From NCBI GenBank assembly GCA_965222445.1, contig CBDCTY010000002.1, forward strand, positions 2,914,001 through 2,978,000: DNA of 64,000 bases, written 5' to 3'. Positions 25,116-34,046 of this stretch are shown piece by piece (positions within the stretch are counted from its first letter, which is position 1; each line of letters starts with the position of its first letter). This DNA comes from GCA-958296115 sp965222445. Its GTDB lineage: Bacteria; Chloroflexota; Dehalococcoidia; Lucifugimonadales; CAJWER01. The notes beneath the pieces are model-generated. The model did no database searches and was not told the origin of the DNA. It saw nothing but the letters and a program-made list of their open reading frames with translations. Position numbers and translations under genes: made by a program.

Positions 25116-25133
25116 AGGTTCTAATACCAATTC

Positions 25134-25248
25134 ATTTTGAGCGCGCCGTAAAGCCGTCATTCCCGCGAAGAGCCTGCCCCCGAGCAGTCGGGGGCGGGAA
25201 CCCACTCCCTGGCCGCACATATACGGCGGCATCACGGTGACTTGGTAT
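25134..25248 (+). repeat. MITE-1 copy f (115 bp)
   Basis: Ends ATACCAATTCATTTTGAG and GACTTGGTAT with the CCCCCGAGCAGTCGGGGG module. The flanks read TTCTAA and AACTCC, so the TA duplication is less clear than in other copies. It lies between convergent genes and disrupts none. Confidence 0.82.
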
Positions 25249-25260
25249 AACTCCGCAAGG

Positions 25261-26263
25261 CTAGGAAGAAGGCTGCTTCGTCAGGGCCGCGCGCCGGGGC
25301 CTGCTGTACTCCGTTTCGCTCATCGGCAGGCCCTCGCGCGCGTTCCACCTATGCTCTTCCTGGTACTTGCCCAGGGCCTTCGCCATCTCGCGCATGTGCG
25401 TGGCCTTGCACCCGCAGCAACCGCCTATGTAGTTGACCCCGATGTCCCTCGCTGTCGCCGCGAACTCGCCAAGCTCATACCGAGTCAGCTGATTCGGCTC
25501 CAGGCGGTCGGGGAAGCCGGGGTTGCCCGTGAACCACGGCGTCTCGTCGGTGCAGCGGAAGGCGACCGGCTGAGCCGCGAGGTAGCCGTCGAAGGCGCCA
25601 CGCATCTCCCGGATGTGGGGCAGCATGCGCTTGGGGGTCGTTCATGCAGTTCAGGCCCACGATATCGACGCCCGCGTCATGGAGTCTTTGTGCGCACTCC
25701 GCCGCGGTGAAGCCGTCTTCGGAGACGTTGCTCTCGCGGAAGGACATCGTGATCATGGCGGGCAGGGAGGTCTTCCGCTTGATCCTGTCCGCGCACAACA
25801 GGGCCTCGCCCAGCTTGAAGAATAGCTCCCCGATTACGAAGTCCACCCCCGCCTGCGCCTCGATCTGCTCGTCGAACATGTCCGCTACGAGCTTGTCGGA
25901 CTTGTCGTCGTCGGGCTCCCACATCCAGGTCGTGCTCAGGTCGCCCGCCACCAGCATATCGTCGCCGGCAACCTCGCGGGCGATGTCCGTCGCAGCCCGG
26001 TTGATCTCAAACACCCTGTCGCCGTATCCGACGGTGTTGAGCTTCTCCCTGCTGCCGTAGAAGGCCATCACCTGCAGGACCTCGCAGCCCGCGTTCCTCA
26101 TCTCACGGTGAAGCTCGCGGATCGCGCCGGGGTGTGTGATGGCCAACTCGGGCGTAAAGGCCCCAGTCACCACGTATCCCCGCTGTTCCAGCTCGATGAT
26201 GTACCCGCCGTCGCCCAGGACGACGCCTTCCGACAGACGTTCAAGGATGCCCTTCGCGGCCAT
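25261..26263 (-). pseudogene. homocysteine S-methyltransferase family gene with a frameshift
   Basis: The first part (26263 to about 25634) encodes GVVLGDGGYIIELEQRGY, VMAFYGSREKLN and GVDIVGLNCMNDP. The second part, in another frame, encodes KRMLPHIREMRGAF through the zinc motif NYIGGCCGCKATHM and ends at 25261. The switch is at a run of five G (plus strand 25633-25637): one base fewer gives NDP-KRMLPH without a break. Intact, this would be a protein of about 334 residues similar to betaine-homocysteine methyltransferase, with the zinc-binding cysteines present. The start ATG 26263 follows GGAGGT. Sequencing error or phase variation are both possible. Confidence 0.78.
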
Positions 26264-26285
26264 CAAGTACTACCTCCAAGCCCGC

Positions 26286-26396
26286 TTAGCGTGTAGCTAT
26301 CAACATCACTATCACGATGGCCAGCACCAGTTTCATCCCGAAGGCGTACACGCTCAGGATTCCGGCCAGTCCAGGCCCCCACTTGTACATGCCCAT
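26286..26396 (-). CDS. 36-residue single-helix membrane protein
   Basis: A small gene between the dimethylglycine-dehydrogenase-like and methyltransferase genes. It begins MGMYKWGPGLAGILSVYAFG and continues as a hydrophobic helix LVLAIVIVMLI before ending TR. GGAGAC precedes the ATG by a normal distance. It starts 22 bp after the upstream stop and ends 22 bp before the next start, so it is well placed in the operon. One membrane segment is predicted. Function unknown; it may be a small subunit of a membrane-associated enzyme. Confidence 0.55.
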   Translation of the reverse strand: MGMYKWGPGLAGILSVYAFGMKLVLAIVIVMLIATR

Positions 26397-26418
26397 GCAA
26401 TGTCTCCTCTCTGAGGCT

Positions 26419-28872
26419 TCACGCCTTCATCTTTACACCCTTTGGGTCGTAGAGGGGCTCCCTCGCGACCGTTGCGGGGATGCGGTTGCCAAAATATAGG
26501 ACATCTACGCTCGTCCCCTCATTGCTGTGGGACATAGGCAGGTAGCCGTAGACTATGCCCCGGCCGATCGAGTGGCCGTACCCGGCGCTCGTGACGTACG
26601 ATACGACTCGGTCGCCGTCGAGGATCGGCTCCTTGCCCATAACGACCGCACTCGGGTCGTCGAGCGTCATGCAGCAGAGCTTGCGGGTCAATCCCTGCGA
26701 CCGCGACTTGACGAGCGCGTCCCTGCCGATGAAATCTCCGCTTCTCAGCTTCACCGCGAAGCCGATGCCCGCCTCGTAGGGGGTGTACTCCGTGTGGATG
26801 TCGTTGCCCCAAAGGCGGTAGCCCTTCTCCAGCCTCAGGGAGTCGAAGGCCCCTCCGCCCGCGGCGATGACTCCGAGGGGCTGGCCCGCCTCCCAAAGGA
26901 CGTCCCACAGACGCCGGCCATAGTCAATAGGTGCGTATATCTCCCAGCCAAGTTCGCCGACATACGAGATCCTGAGGGCCAGCGCGGGCACGTCCCCAAT
27001 GGTTATGGGTCTCCCCGTCATGTAGGGGAAGCCCTCGTTGCTCACGTCGTCGCCGCAGACATCGCTCAGCAGGTCTCGCGCCCTGGGGCCCCACAGACCG
27101 ATGCAGCATAGCCCGGCTGTGGCGTCCCTCACCACTGTGGAGCCGTCCTCGGGCAGATGCGCCCTGATCCAGCCCAGGTCGTGCAGGCCCATCGCGCCCC
27201 CGGTCACGACCATGAACTCCTGCTCGCCGAGGCGGGTCACCGTAAGGTCGCACTTGATGCCGCCGGTGGGCGTCAGCATCGACGTGTACGTGATGCTTCC
27301 GACAGGCCTGTCCATCCGGTTCGAGGCGAGACGCTGGAGGGCGTCGAGAGCGCCGGGGCCGGTCACCTCTAACTTGGCGAAGGGGGTCAGGTCGAACATG
27401 GCGACTCGCTCGCGGGTCGCCGTGTGCTCCGCAGCGACGGCAGGCGACCACCCCCGTGCCTCCCAACCGGAGCGGGACTCACCGGTCACCGTCAGGGAGT
27501 CGAGCAGCCCAGCATTCGCCTCGTACCACTGCGGCCTCTCCCAGCCCGCGTTCTCGAAGAACTCGGCGCCCAGCTCCTTCTGACGCTCGTGGAACGGCGT
27601 CAGGCGAAGGTCGCGCGGGTAGGTCATCTGCTGCAGCGGATGGATGATGTCGTACACCTCGCGGTACTGCTGGGCCGCCCGCGCACGCACGTATGGCCGG
27701 GAGCGCGTGTGCGGGTGGAACCGTGTGATGTCGCTCTCCCGCAGGTCTGTCGTGGGCTCCCCATCGACGATCCACTCGGCGACGGCCTTGCCGACCCCGG
27801 CCGCATGGGTGATCCAGACCGCCTGGGCCGACCAGAACCCCTTGACCTGCGGCGATTCGCCGAGAACCGGGAACCCGTCCGTGGTGAACGAGAACATCCC
27901 GTTCATCTTGCGGGTCAGCCCCACGCCCTTGAGGCTCGGGAACAGCTCGCCGGCCGCCTCCAGCGCCGATTCGAAGTGGTCCGGCGTGAACGGCATCTCC
28001 GCCGGTGGAATCGGCCCGTCCCCGTGCTCCCGAATCTCCTCGGCATCCAGAAGCAGCGGCTCGTGCCGGTAGGAGCCGATACCGTAGCTCTCGCCGACCT
28101 GCCTGAAGTACATGGCCCTGTCCTGGTGGCGAAGGAACGGCTGCGAGATCTCCTCCTCAGCACCGGAAAGGTCGGGCAGGGGAGCCGTCACGGCGTAGAG
28201 GTGCTGCATGGGCGAGAGCGGGATGGGTACGCCCGCCAGACTGCACACCTTCGGAGCCCAGATTCCGGTAGCGGCCACTACAAGGTCCGCCTTGATGTTC
28301 CCGCGTGTGGTCTTCACCCCAGCAATGCGCCCGCCAACTATGTCGAACCCCGTGACCTTGGTGTCGCCGTGGAAAGACGCGCCGCGCCGCCCGGCTTCCC
28401 TCGCCATCGCCTCCGCCGGACGCGTCGCCTTCGTCTGGATGTCGGAGGGCACGTGCAGGGCGCCGAGGATGCGGTCGGTCAGCATCGGGACCTTCTCGCG
28501 CGCCTCGCCTGCGCTGAGCACGTGGGCTTCCACGCCATAGCTCATGGCTACCCCGGCCCTGCGCTTCAGCTCTTCGAGCCTCTCAGGCGTCCAGGCCACC
28601 TCCATGCTGCCCACCGCCTTGGCGCACGGCTCGCCGTCGAGCTCCAGCTCCGTCCAGAGGGCGGCCGTGTAGCTCGCAAAGCCCGCCATCGTCTTCGACG
28701 GGTTGATCTGGAAGACGAGGCCGGGCGCGTGAGACGTCGACCCGCCCGTCTCGAAGAGCGGCCCCTGCTCGACGACTACAATGTCCCTCCATCCCAGCTT
28801 TGTCAGATGGTAGGCGACGCTGCAGCCAACGATCCCCGCGCCGACGATTACGACCCTGGCGTGCTCCTGCAT
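26419..28872 (-). CDS. FAD-dependent dimethylglycine/sarcosine dehydrogenase-like protein with GcvT domain
   Basis: An 817-residue two-domain enzyme. Residues 6-390 are a DAO-type FAD oxidoreductase with the dinucleotide motif VIVGAGIVGCSVAYHL (8-23). From about 450 to the end is a GcvT-like tetrahydrofolate-binding domain (FDLTPFAKLEVTGPGA, CIGLWGPRARDLL, GELGWEIYAPIDYG, LRLEKGYRLWGND). This layout matches dimethylglycine and sarcosine dehydrogenases, which demethylate N-methyl amino acids and pass the one-carbon unit to folate. Neighbours include a BHMT-like gene and a second FAD oxidase, which fits glycine-betaine breakdown. Confidence 0.87.
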   Translation of the reverse strand: MQEHARVVIVGAGIVGCSVAYHLTKLGWRDIVVVEQGPLFETGGSTSHAPGLVFQINPSKTMAGFASYTAALWTELELDGEPCAKAVGSMEVAWTPERLEELKRRAGVAMSYGVEAHVLSAGEAREKVPMLTDRILGALHVPSDIQTKATRPAEAMAREAGRRGASFHGDTKVTGFDIVGGRIAGVKTTRGNIKADLVVAATGIWAPKVCSLAGVPIPLSPMQHLYAVTAPLPDLSGAEEEISQPFLRHQDRAMYFRQVGESYGIGSYRHEPLLLDAEEIREHGDGPIPPAEMPFTPDHFESALEAAGELFPSLKGVGLTRKMNGMFSFTTDGFPVLGESPQVKGFWSAQAVWITHAAGVGKAVAEWIVDGEPTTDLRESDITRFHPHTRSRPYVRARAAQQYREVYDIIHPLQQMTYPRDLRLTPFHERQKELGAEFFENAGWERPQWYEANAGLLDSLTVTGESRSGWEARGWSPAVAAEHTATRERVAMFDLTPFAKLEVTGPGALDALQRLASNRMDRPVGSITYTSMLTPTGGIKCDLTVTRLGEQEFMVVTGGAMGLHDLGWIRAHLPEDGSTVVRDATAGLCCIGLWGPRARDLLSDVCGDDVSNEGFPYMTGRPITIGDVPALALRISYVGELGWEIYAPIDYGRRLWDVLWEAGQPLGVIAAGGGAFDSLRLEKGYRLWGNDIHTEYTPYEAGIGFAVKLRSGDFIGRDALVKSRSQGLTRKLCCMTLDDPSAVVMGKEPILDGDRVVSYVTSAGYGHSIGRGIVYGYLPMSHSNEGTSVDVLYFGNRIPATVAREPLYDPKGVKMKA

Positions 28873-28878
28873 AACCGG

Positions 28879-29331
28879 CTACTCCCCTCGTTCTATGACA
28901 CGCTTCAGGACTCCGAGCTCCTTAGACAGCTGCCGGCGCATCCCCCACCGCAGCAGCCGCGCCATCAGCCCGGACATGACGCCTGTCGCCGAGCCCGTCT
29001 CAATGGTGTTGGTCACCCTCGTCGCCCCTTCCACGCTCTCCAGCCCCACTACCCCGGAGTACTGCAGCGGCCCCTGGCTTGACTCGATCCCGAACCGCGA
29101 CGGCGGTTCGCACACCGTGACACTATAGCGGACGTCGAACGTGCGCCCCCTGTGCGTGAACTTGCTCGTGAAGGTAGAGCCCGGCGCGACCTCGCCTTCC
29201 GACGTCCGCCTGGGCTCCGAGACCCCCTTGGCCCACAGGTCCATCTTCTCCACGTCGGAGACGAACGTCCACACCTCGCTGATCGGCCTGTCGACGAGCA
29301 CGGATGCGCTGCCCGCTATCGCCTGCGCCAC
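28879..29331 (-). CDS. SRPBCC family protein
   Basis: A 150-residue START/SRPBCC-fold protein (polyketide cyclase or Bet v 1-like). It has ISEVWTFVSDVEKMDLWAKGV near the start, GSTFTSKFTHRGRTFDVRY strands, and a C-terminal amphipathic helix MRRQLSKELGVLKRVIERG. Such proteins bind hydrophobic ligands; the ligand is unknown. It lies 4-6 bp from its neighbours on both sides and so belongs to the operon. Confidence 0.82.
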   Translation of the reverse strand: MAQAIAGSASVLVDRPISEVWTFVSDVEKMDLWAKGVSEPRRTSEGEVAPGSTFTSKFTHRGRTFDVRYSVTVCEPPSRFGIESSQGPLQYSGVVGLESVEGATRVTNTIETGSATGVMSGLMARLLRWGMRRQLSKELGVLKRVIERGE

Positions 29332-29335
29332 CGGA

Positions 29336-30274
29336 CTACCTCCCGTAGACCGGCGTAAGCCACGCAGAACGGCTCTCGTCCCGGCCGGACGCGGCGGCGA
29401 CGTATGTCCCGTTCACCGCTGACGTGATAGGCCCGGGAGCGCCGCCGCCGATGTCGAACCGGTCCACGGAGCCGACCGGCGTCACGCCCAGCGCCGTGCC
29501 GCTCAGGAACACCTCGTCGGCGACATACAACTCGGTCCGGTCGATATCCCGCTCCACCACTTCGAAGCCGTGGACCTCGCGGAGCAGCCTGATTACCGTG
29601 TCCCGGGTGATGCTCTCGAGGATGTCGCTCGTCACGGGCGGTGTCAGGACCGTGCCGTTCCGTACGGCGAACACGCACGCGCGTGCCTCCTCCGTCACGT
29701 GTCCCCTGGCATCGAGCATCAACGCCCCGTCGTAGCCATCGGTCTCCGCCTGTAGGAGGGCGAGCCGAGCATTCTGGTAGTTGGCTGCGCACTTTATCCG
29801 CGGCGGAGTCGTGTTGTCTTCGATCCTCCGCCACGACGACACCGCGAGGCGGAACGGTCTGCTGTCCCAGCCGCCCGTGTCGACGACCGATCCTGCCGGT
29901 ACCGCTATGATTCCCAGGGAGACCGGGCCCCTCGCCTGTATCGAACCATCACCCGCGACGAACAGGCTGGGCCTCAGGTGTACCCCTTGCCGGATATCGT
30001 TCGCCTGCAGCAGGTCTATGATCAACCCAATCACGTCCTCAATTCCGTACTCTATGGGGTCCATACCCATAAGCCTGGCAGACTGGAGGAGACGTGATAT
30101 GTGCTCGCGTACCCGGAACAGGTACAGCTCCCCGTCGTCGTCATTCCAGTAGGCCCGCACGCCCTCGAAGGCCGTCGCACCATACCGCACGGCGGGTGTG
30201 CTTATGTGGAGCACGGCTTGGTCGTACTGTACGACCTCGCCATCCATCACTAGGTAGTCCAAGTGCTCAGCCAA
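29336..30274 (-). CDS. branched-chain-type class IV aminotransferase
   Basis: A 312-residue fold-type IV PLP enzyme. It has AVRYGATAFEGVRAYW typical of IlvE, the PLP lysine in PRIKCAANYQNARLAL, HVTEEARACVF in place of the usual EGSGEN motif, and DEVFLSGTALGVTPV. It resembles branched-chain aminotransferases but HVTEEARACVF is atypical, so another amino substrate is possible. It lies between the SRPBCC gene and the FAD oxidase in the catabolic run. Confidence 0.83.
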   Translation of the reverse strand: MAEHLDYLVMDGEVVQYDQAVLHISTPAVRYGATAFEGVRAYWNDDDGELYLFRVREHISRLLQSARLMGMDPIEYGIEDVIGLIIDLLQANDIRQGVHLRPSLFVAGDGSIQARGPVSLGIIAVPAGSVVDTGGWDSRPFRLAVSSWRRIEDNTTPPRIKCAANYQNARLALLQAETDGYDGALMLDARGHVTEEARACVFAVRNGTVLTPPVTSDILESITRDTVIRLLREVHGFEVVERDIDRTELYVADEVFLSGTALGVTPVGSVDRFDIGGGAPGPITSAVNGTYVAAASGRDESRSAWLTPVYGR

Positions 30275-30293
30275 TTCCTAGTCCACCGTTCCC

Positions 30294-31463
30294 TCAGGCC
30301 CTGTTGCCGCCATAGGTGGAACGCAGGGCTGTACCGTCGTCGAAGCGCTCCGCCCGGAGAGGCGAGATGTCGACCGTCCTGGGGCTGCCGTCCACTATCA
30401 GCTCGGCCAGGCACATCCCCATTGCGGGCGCGATCTTGAACGAGTGGCCGCTACCGCCGACGGCCAGGTAGTGGCTGTCGTTGGCGGGGGAGCGGTCGAG
30501 TATCATGTTCCAGTCCGGGGTTATGGTGTACAGCCCCGCCCAACCATGCACGACCTCGCCACCGGCCATTGCGGGGAAGCGGTGAGCGAGCAGTCTGCTG
30601 GTCTCCCGAACGAACTCCTCGTCAGCCTCCCTCATGTACGAGTCGGGTTCGGCCGGCTCGTTCTCCTTTGGATGTCCCGTGCCGACGAGCACTGTGCCGT
30701 CCTTGTCGGGCCGTATGTATGTGCGGTCAACCATGTTCGACACGCACCGTCGCAGTTCCGGCGCACCGGCGGGCGGGCGCACGACGATGTCCTGCTCCCG
30801 CGAAATCTCCAGCGGCAGGTCGAGCCCCATCCACCTGCCTACCTCGTAGGCCCAGGGTCCGGCTGCGTTCACCACCACCTTCGTCTCGATGTCACCACCC
30901 GCCGAACTCACCGTGCTGACGCCTCCGTTGGCGACCACGCCGGTGGCAGGGCAGTGCGAGTGGGCCTCGCCGCCATTCGCTACCCCCTTCGACACAAGCG
31001 CCCGCACCATCGCGCCAGGGTCCACGTAGCCGGACTCAGGTTCGAATGCCACCCGTGCAATCCCCTCGGTGTTGAGGCCGGGGAGCTCCTCCGCAGCCTC
31101 CTCCACAGAGATGGGCCATGTCGTGATGCCTTCCCGCTGGAGCCTTTCGATGTTCACGTCGAACACGTCCGCGGCCTCTGGCGGCGCCAGGAAGAGCCAG
31201 CCCGTGGACGTGAACACGTCCGCGCCGTCGAACTCGTCACTGAAGCCCTGGAAGAACTCCAGGCTCTTCTTGACGAGCCGTATTGAGACCTCGTTCGAGT
31301 AGTGCTGCCGGACGAACGCTGCGGAATCCCCAGTCGAACCGGAGGCGAGGTCGCCCTTCTCCAACAACACGACGTCCCGCATTCCCAGCTTCGTCAGGTG
31401 GTAGAAAATGCTTGCGCCGAGCGCCCCGCCGCCTATGACAACCGCCTCTGCCGTCTTTCGCAT
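30294..31463 (-). CDS. FAD-dependent oxidoreductase, sarcosine oxidase beta/D-amino acid oxidase-like
   Basis: A 389-residue DAO-family flavoprotein. The nucleotide-binding start is AVVIGGGALGASIFYHLTKL and the second glycine motif GWAGLYTITPDWNMIL with GGSGHSFKIAPAMG is typical of sarcosine oxidase beta-like proteins. ATG at 31463 follows GAGGG. It would oxidise an N-methyl or D-amino acid. A single chain is seen; no alpha, gamma or delta subunits. It sits between the racemase and aminotransferase genes. Confidence 0.85.
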   Translation of the reverse strand: MRKTAEAVVIGGGALGASIFYHLTKLGMRDVVLLEKGDLASGSTGDSAAFVRQHYSNEVSIRLVKKSLEFFQGFSDEFDGADVFTSTGWLFLAPPEAADVFDVNIERLQREGITTWPISVEEAAEELPGLNTEGIARVAFEPESGYVDPGAMVRALVSKGVANGGEAHSHCPATGVVANGGVSTVSSAGGDIETKVVVNAAGPWAYEVGRWMGLDLPLEISREQDIVVRPPAGAPELRRCVSNMVDRTYIRPDKDGTVLVGTGHPKENEPAEPDSYMREADEEFVRETSRLLAHRFPAMAGGEVVHGWAGLYTITPDWNMILDRSPANDSHYLAVGGSGHSFKIAPAMGMCLAELIVDGSPRTVDISPLRAERFDDGTALRSTYGGNRA

Positions 31464-31486
31464 CTGAACCCTCTGCGGGCGGTCCC

Positions 31487-32257
31487 TCAGACCGGCCGTC
31501 CGTGAAATCTCCGTAGGGTCTCCATGTCCTCTGCGGGCGGCTTCTCGAACCAGCCCCTCCGGCTCACCGTGGGTATGCCCGCGGCCTTCATGTCCGCCAT
31601 CATCTCGGCCATCTTGAAGCCCGTCACCATGCCGTCCAGCACAGGAGCACCGATCACCTTCTCGACGTCCGGCACGTCGTGGGTAAGAACGGATCCGGCC
31701 AGCGTGCAGCCCGGCACCACCACTTCTGCCCCGTCCTCGTCCACGCACCGCTTTGCGGCGTCCACCACTGCCTCGATCACCTCGCCAGGCGGCGTCCGGT
31801 CAGGGTAGAGATCGTTCGCGTCGATGTCGAACGGCCGCTGGGACACGAAGTGGTCGTGCAGTCCATACGTCTCCAGCAGGGACTCCTGCATCTTGCCGTT
31901 CTGGTGGTCCACCGTAACGAGTGAGAAGGACGCACCCATCATGTGAGAGACCAGCGCCGCCGACTCCAGCGTCGCGGTGACGGGTATGTCCACCAGCTGC
32001 CTCGCCTCGTGAAGGCCGATGTCCAGGTTGCAAGAGATGAACACGGCGTCGTAGCCCTGTTTCTCCGCCCACATGACCTTCTCCAAGGTCCCATCCGTGC
32101 ACATGTACCTGAAGTAGAGCCACTGGTTGTTGCGCAGCGGGTACATGTCCGCGATGTTGACCATCTCGAACTCGGTGTCGTCCCGCGCGATCCGCGACAG
32201 GTTCTCCTCGCCGTGAAACTCCGTATCTCCGAATGGATTGACGACCAGGATTCTCAT
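31487..32257 (-). CDS. Asp/Glu/hydantoin racemase family protein
   Basis: A 256-residue protein of the Asp/Glu racemase superfamily. It starts MRILVVNPFGDTEFH, and the two catalytic cysteines are probably those in FISCNLDIG and VVPGCTLAG. Hydantoin racemases invert 5-substituted hydantoins, which fits the hydantoinase genes at the other end of this run. Its ATG overlaps the original TGA of the MITE-split toxin gene, indicating that the toxin-antitoxin pair was once translationally linked to it. Confidence 0.82.
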   Translation of the reverse strand: MRILVVNPFGDTEFHGEENLSRIARDDTEFEMVNIADMYPLRNNQWLYFRYMCTDGTLEKVMWAEKQGYDAVFISCNLDIGLHEARQLVDIPVTATLESAALVSHMMGASFSLVTVDHQNGKMQESLLETYGLHDHFVSQRPFDIDANDLYPDRTPPGEVIEAVVDAAKRCVDEDGAEVVVPGCTLAGSVLTHDVPDVEKVIGAPVLDGMVTGFKMAEMMADMKAAGIPTVSRRGWFEKPPAEDMETLRRFHGRPV

Positions 32258-32728
32258 GACTGCCTCGCCTCGGAACTGATTATCCTCACCACAGCACCAA
32301 CAACCTGCCGGAAGAATCTGGGATCGAGTATGCCGATGGTGGCGAGCATTAGGGCATCGTTCCCCGTGAATAGCTTATACCATTTCGTTTTGAGCGCGCC
32401 GTAAAGCCGTCATTCCCGCGAAGAGCCTGCCCCGTACTCGATACGGGGCGGGAACCCACTCCCTGGCCGCACATATACGGCGGCATCACGGTGACTTGGT
32501 ATTACTAGGGCGGATGTAGCTCGTCATCTGGAGCGCGCCGTCCTTCAGATTGTGGTCCTCAATTCTTATGGCGCGCGGATCCCCGTAGGGTCTGCTCGTG
32601 ACCTGACAAAGAATCCAGTCACCCCGGCCAGCGTTCGCCAGCACAGCGGCCAGTCTAGGCTTGGCCTGTGACAAGTCGGAAAAGGGGAACGGCACTACGA
32701 CGACTTGGCCGGCTGCAGGTGTGACCAC
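32254..32728 (-). pseudogene. MazF/PemK-type toxin split by MITE-1
   Basis: Reading from 32728, the frame gives VTPAAGQVVVVPFPFSDLS and QMTSYIRPS, characteristic of PemK/MazF. It then enters MITE-1 (32378-32502) and stops soon after. Beyond the element the coding continues KLFTGNDALMLATIGIL and ends at TGA 32254-32256. Total length minus the element and one TA is 348 bases, exactly 116 codons, and the joined protein matches MazF order. The current protein lacks its last 37 or so residues. The 5' end overlaps the antitoxin gene. Confidence 0.8.
32378..32502 (+). repeat. MITE-1 copy g (125 bp), inserted in a mazF-like gene
   Basis: Ends TACCATTTCGTTTTGAG and GACTTGGTAT, with TA at 32376-32377 and 32503-32504 and the CCCCGTACTCGATACGGGG module. 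Removing it plus one TA restores the toxin frame. Confidence 0.9.
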
Positions 32729-32937
32729 GCCTCATCTTCCTCGGGCCGGTTCCAGTCCTCTGCCAACGAGGCCTCTGAGAGAAGGGCGGTCTCGGCCACG
32801 TCCGATGCAGAGTCGTCCAATACGATCACGAGGGCTGGACACTGCGAAGGCAGGCTCACTGGCTCCGCCAAGCTGACGCGTCCGTTCCGGTCTATGGTGG
32901 CGCGAATTGTCCTGAGAATAGACTCGTCCCTCCTCAC
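32695..32937 (-). CDS. antitoxin of a MazF-type toxin-antitoxin pair
   Basis: An 80-residue acidic protein. It begins with a DUF2281/AbrB-like strand section (TIRATIDRNGRVSLAEPV) and ends with an acidic tail ETALLSEASLAEDWNRPEED, which is typical of antitoxins that cap a MazF-like toxin. It starts with GTG overlapping the stop of the M19 gene and its 3' end overlaps the toxin start by about 34 bases. The antitoxin is intact although its toxin is split. Confidence 0.72.
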   Translation of the reverse strand: MRRDESILRTIRATIDRNGRVSLAEPVSLPSQCPALVIVLDDSASDVAETALLSEASLAEDWNRPEEDEAWSHLQPAKSS

Positions 32938-34035
32938 TGCGGCAGGTGCTCTTCGTAGAAGCGCTGCCAGTTGCGGAACATTATATTCTCGATGTCGTCC
33001 TGGGAGTAGCCGCGGCGGTCGAGCGCCCCGGAGAGCTTCTGGTAGTCGGCCACAGTGTCGATCTCATAGGGCGCGCCGTCGCGGCCTCCCTGGCCGTCGG
33101 TGTCGCCGCCGATTGCGCTGTGCAGGGAGTTGCCCGCCAACTGGCTGACGTGGTCGACATGGTCGACCATGTTGTCCAGCGTGACCTCGTCCCGTGCGAA
33201 CACGTCCCGCCTGCTCGGCACTTTGGCCCAGTCGATCCCGTCCCTATAGAGCATCCACGTGTCCATCGAGTGGCCGATGACGCCGCCCCTGGCGATCACC
33301 TCCAGCAGGATGTCGTCGGGCTGCTGCCGCTCGCCCGGGCTCACGGCCCGGCAGTTCTGGTGGCTGGCCAGGAGCGGGCCGTCGAACATCCCTATCGCCT
33401 CCCTGACCGACCGGTCGGACGTATGGGTCACGTCGAGGATCATGCCCAGCCTGTCCATCTCTCGCAGGAGTGCGCCCGCGGGAGGGAAGAGACCACCCTC
33501 CGTGCCAGTACCCGTGCCGTGCGAATAGGTGCTCACGCCGTAGTGTGAGAGGCTGATGACGCGCAGCCCTCTCTCCCACCACTCGTGGACCTGCTCCGGC
33601 CACAGTATCGGGTCCGCGCCCTCCATCCCGATGATGAAGCCGACGGGCAGGGCGCTGTGGTCCTCGGCGTCCGCCCACTCCCGCATGTGCGCTGCGAAGT
33701 CGCCCGATGTGGCGAGGACGCGCGCCTCGCCCTCCGACGCCAACACCTCGTAGTATGCCAGGTGCGCCTGCGCCGCTGCGTAGGCCCCGTGGCCGGTGCG
33801 GTACCCCCAGATGGGGCTGTTTGCGGCGAATGCGTCCTGCCACCTTCACGAGCGCCGCAGCGACTCCGCCCTTGCGCATCTCCGGCAGGCTCGCCATTGT
33901 CTCGCTGTCGGGCCAGCCTCCGGACAGGCTTCGCCGCTCGGACGCGCCTCGCACCTGGTCGATGGGCAAGGTCAGGTCACGGTCGAGATCGACTCCCCCG
34001 TACGCCATCGGATAGTCGCCGTCGATTATCAGCAT
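32934..34035 (-). pseudogene. peptidase M19 (membrane dipeptidase) family gene with a frameshift
   Basis: The N-terminal part (34035 to about 33840) encodes IIDGDYPMAYGG and MRKGGVAAALVKVAGRI; the rest, in another frame, encodes SPIWGYRTGHGAYAAAQAHL, GMEGADPI, LDVTHTSDRS and LLASHQNCRAVSPGERQQPD. The frame change lies between about 33815 and 33845. In the family the first zinc ligands form DGHxD; here this reads DGDYP, so one metal site may be lost, while the E and two later H ligands are present. The gene overlaps the antitoxin gene by 4 bases. It probably no longer yields a full-length enzyme. Confidence 0.72.
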
Positions 34036-34046
34036 CCCATCCCTCC

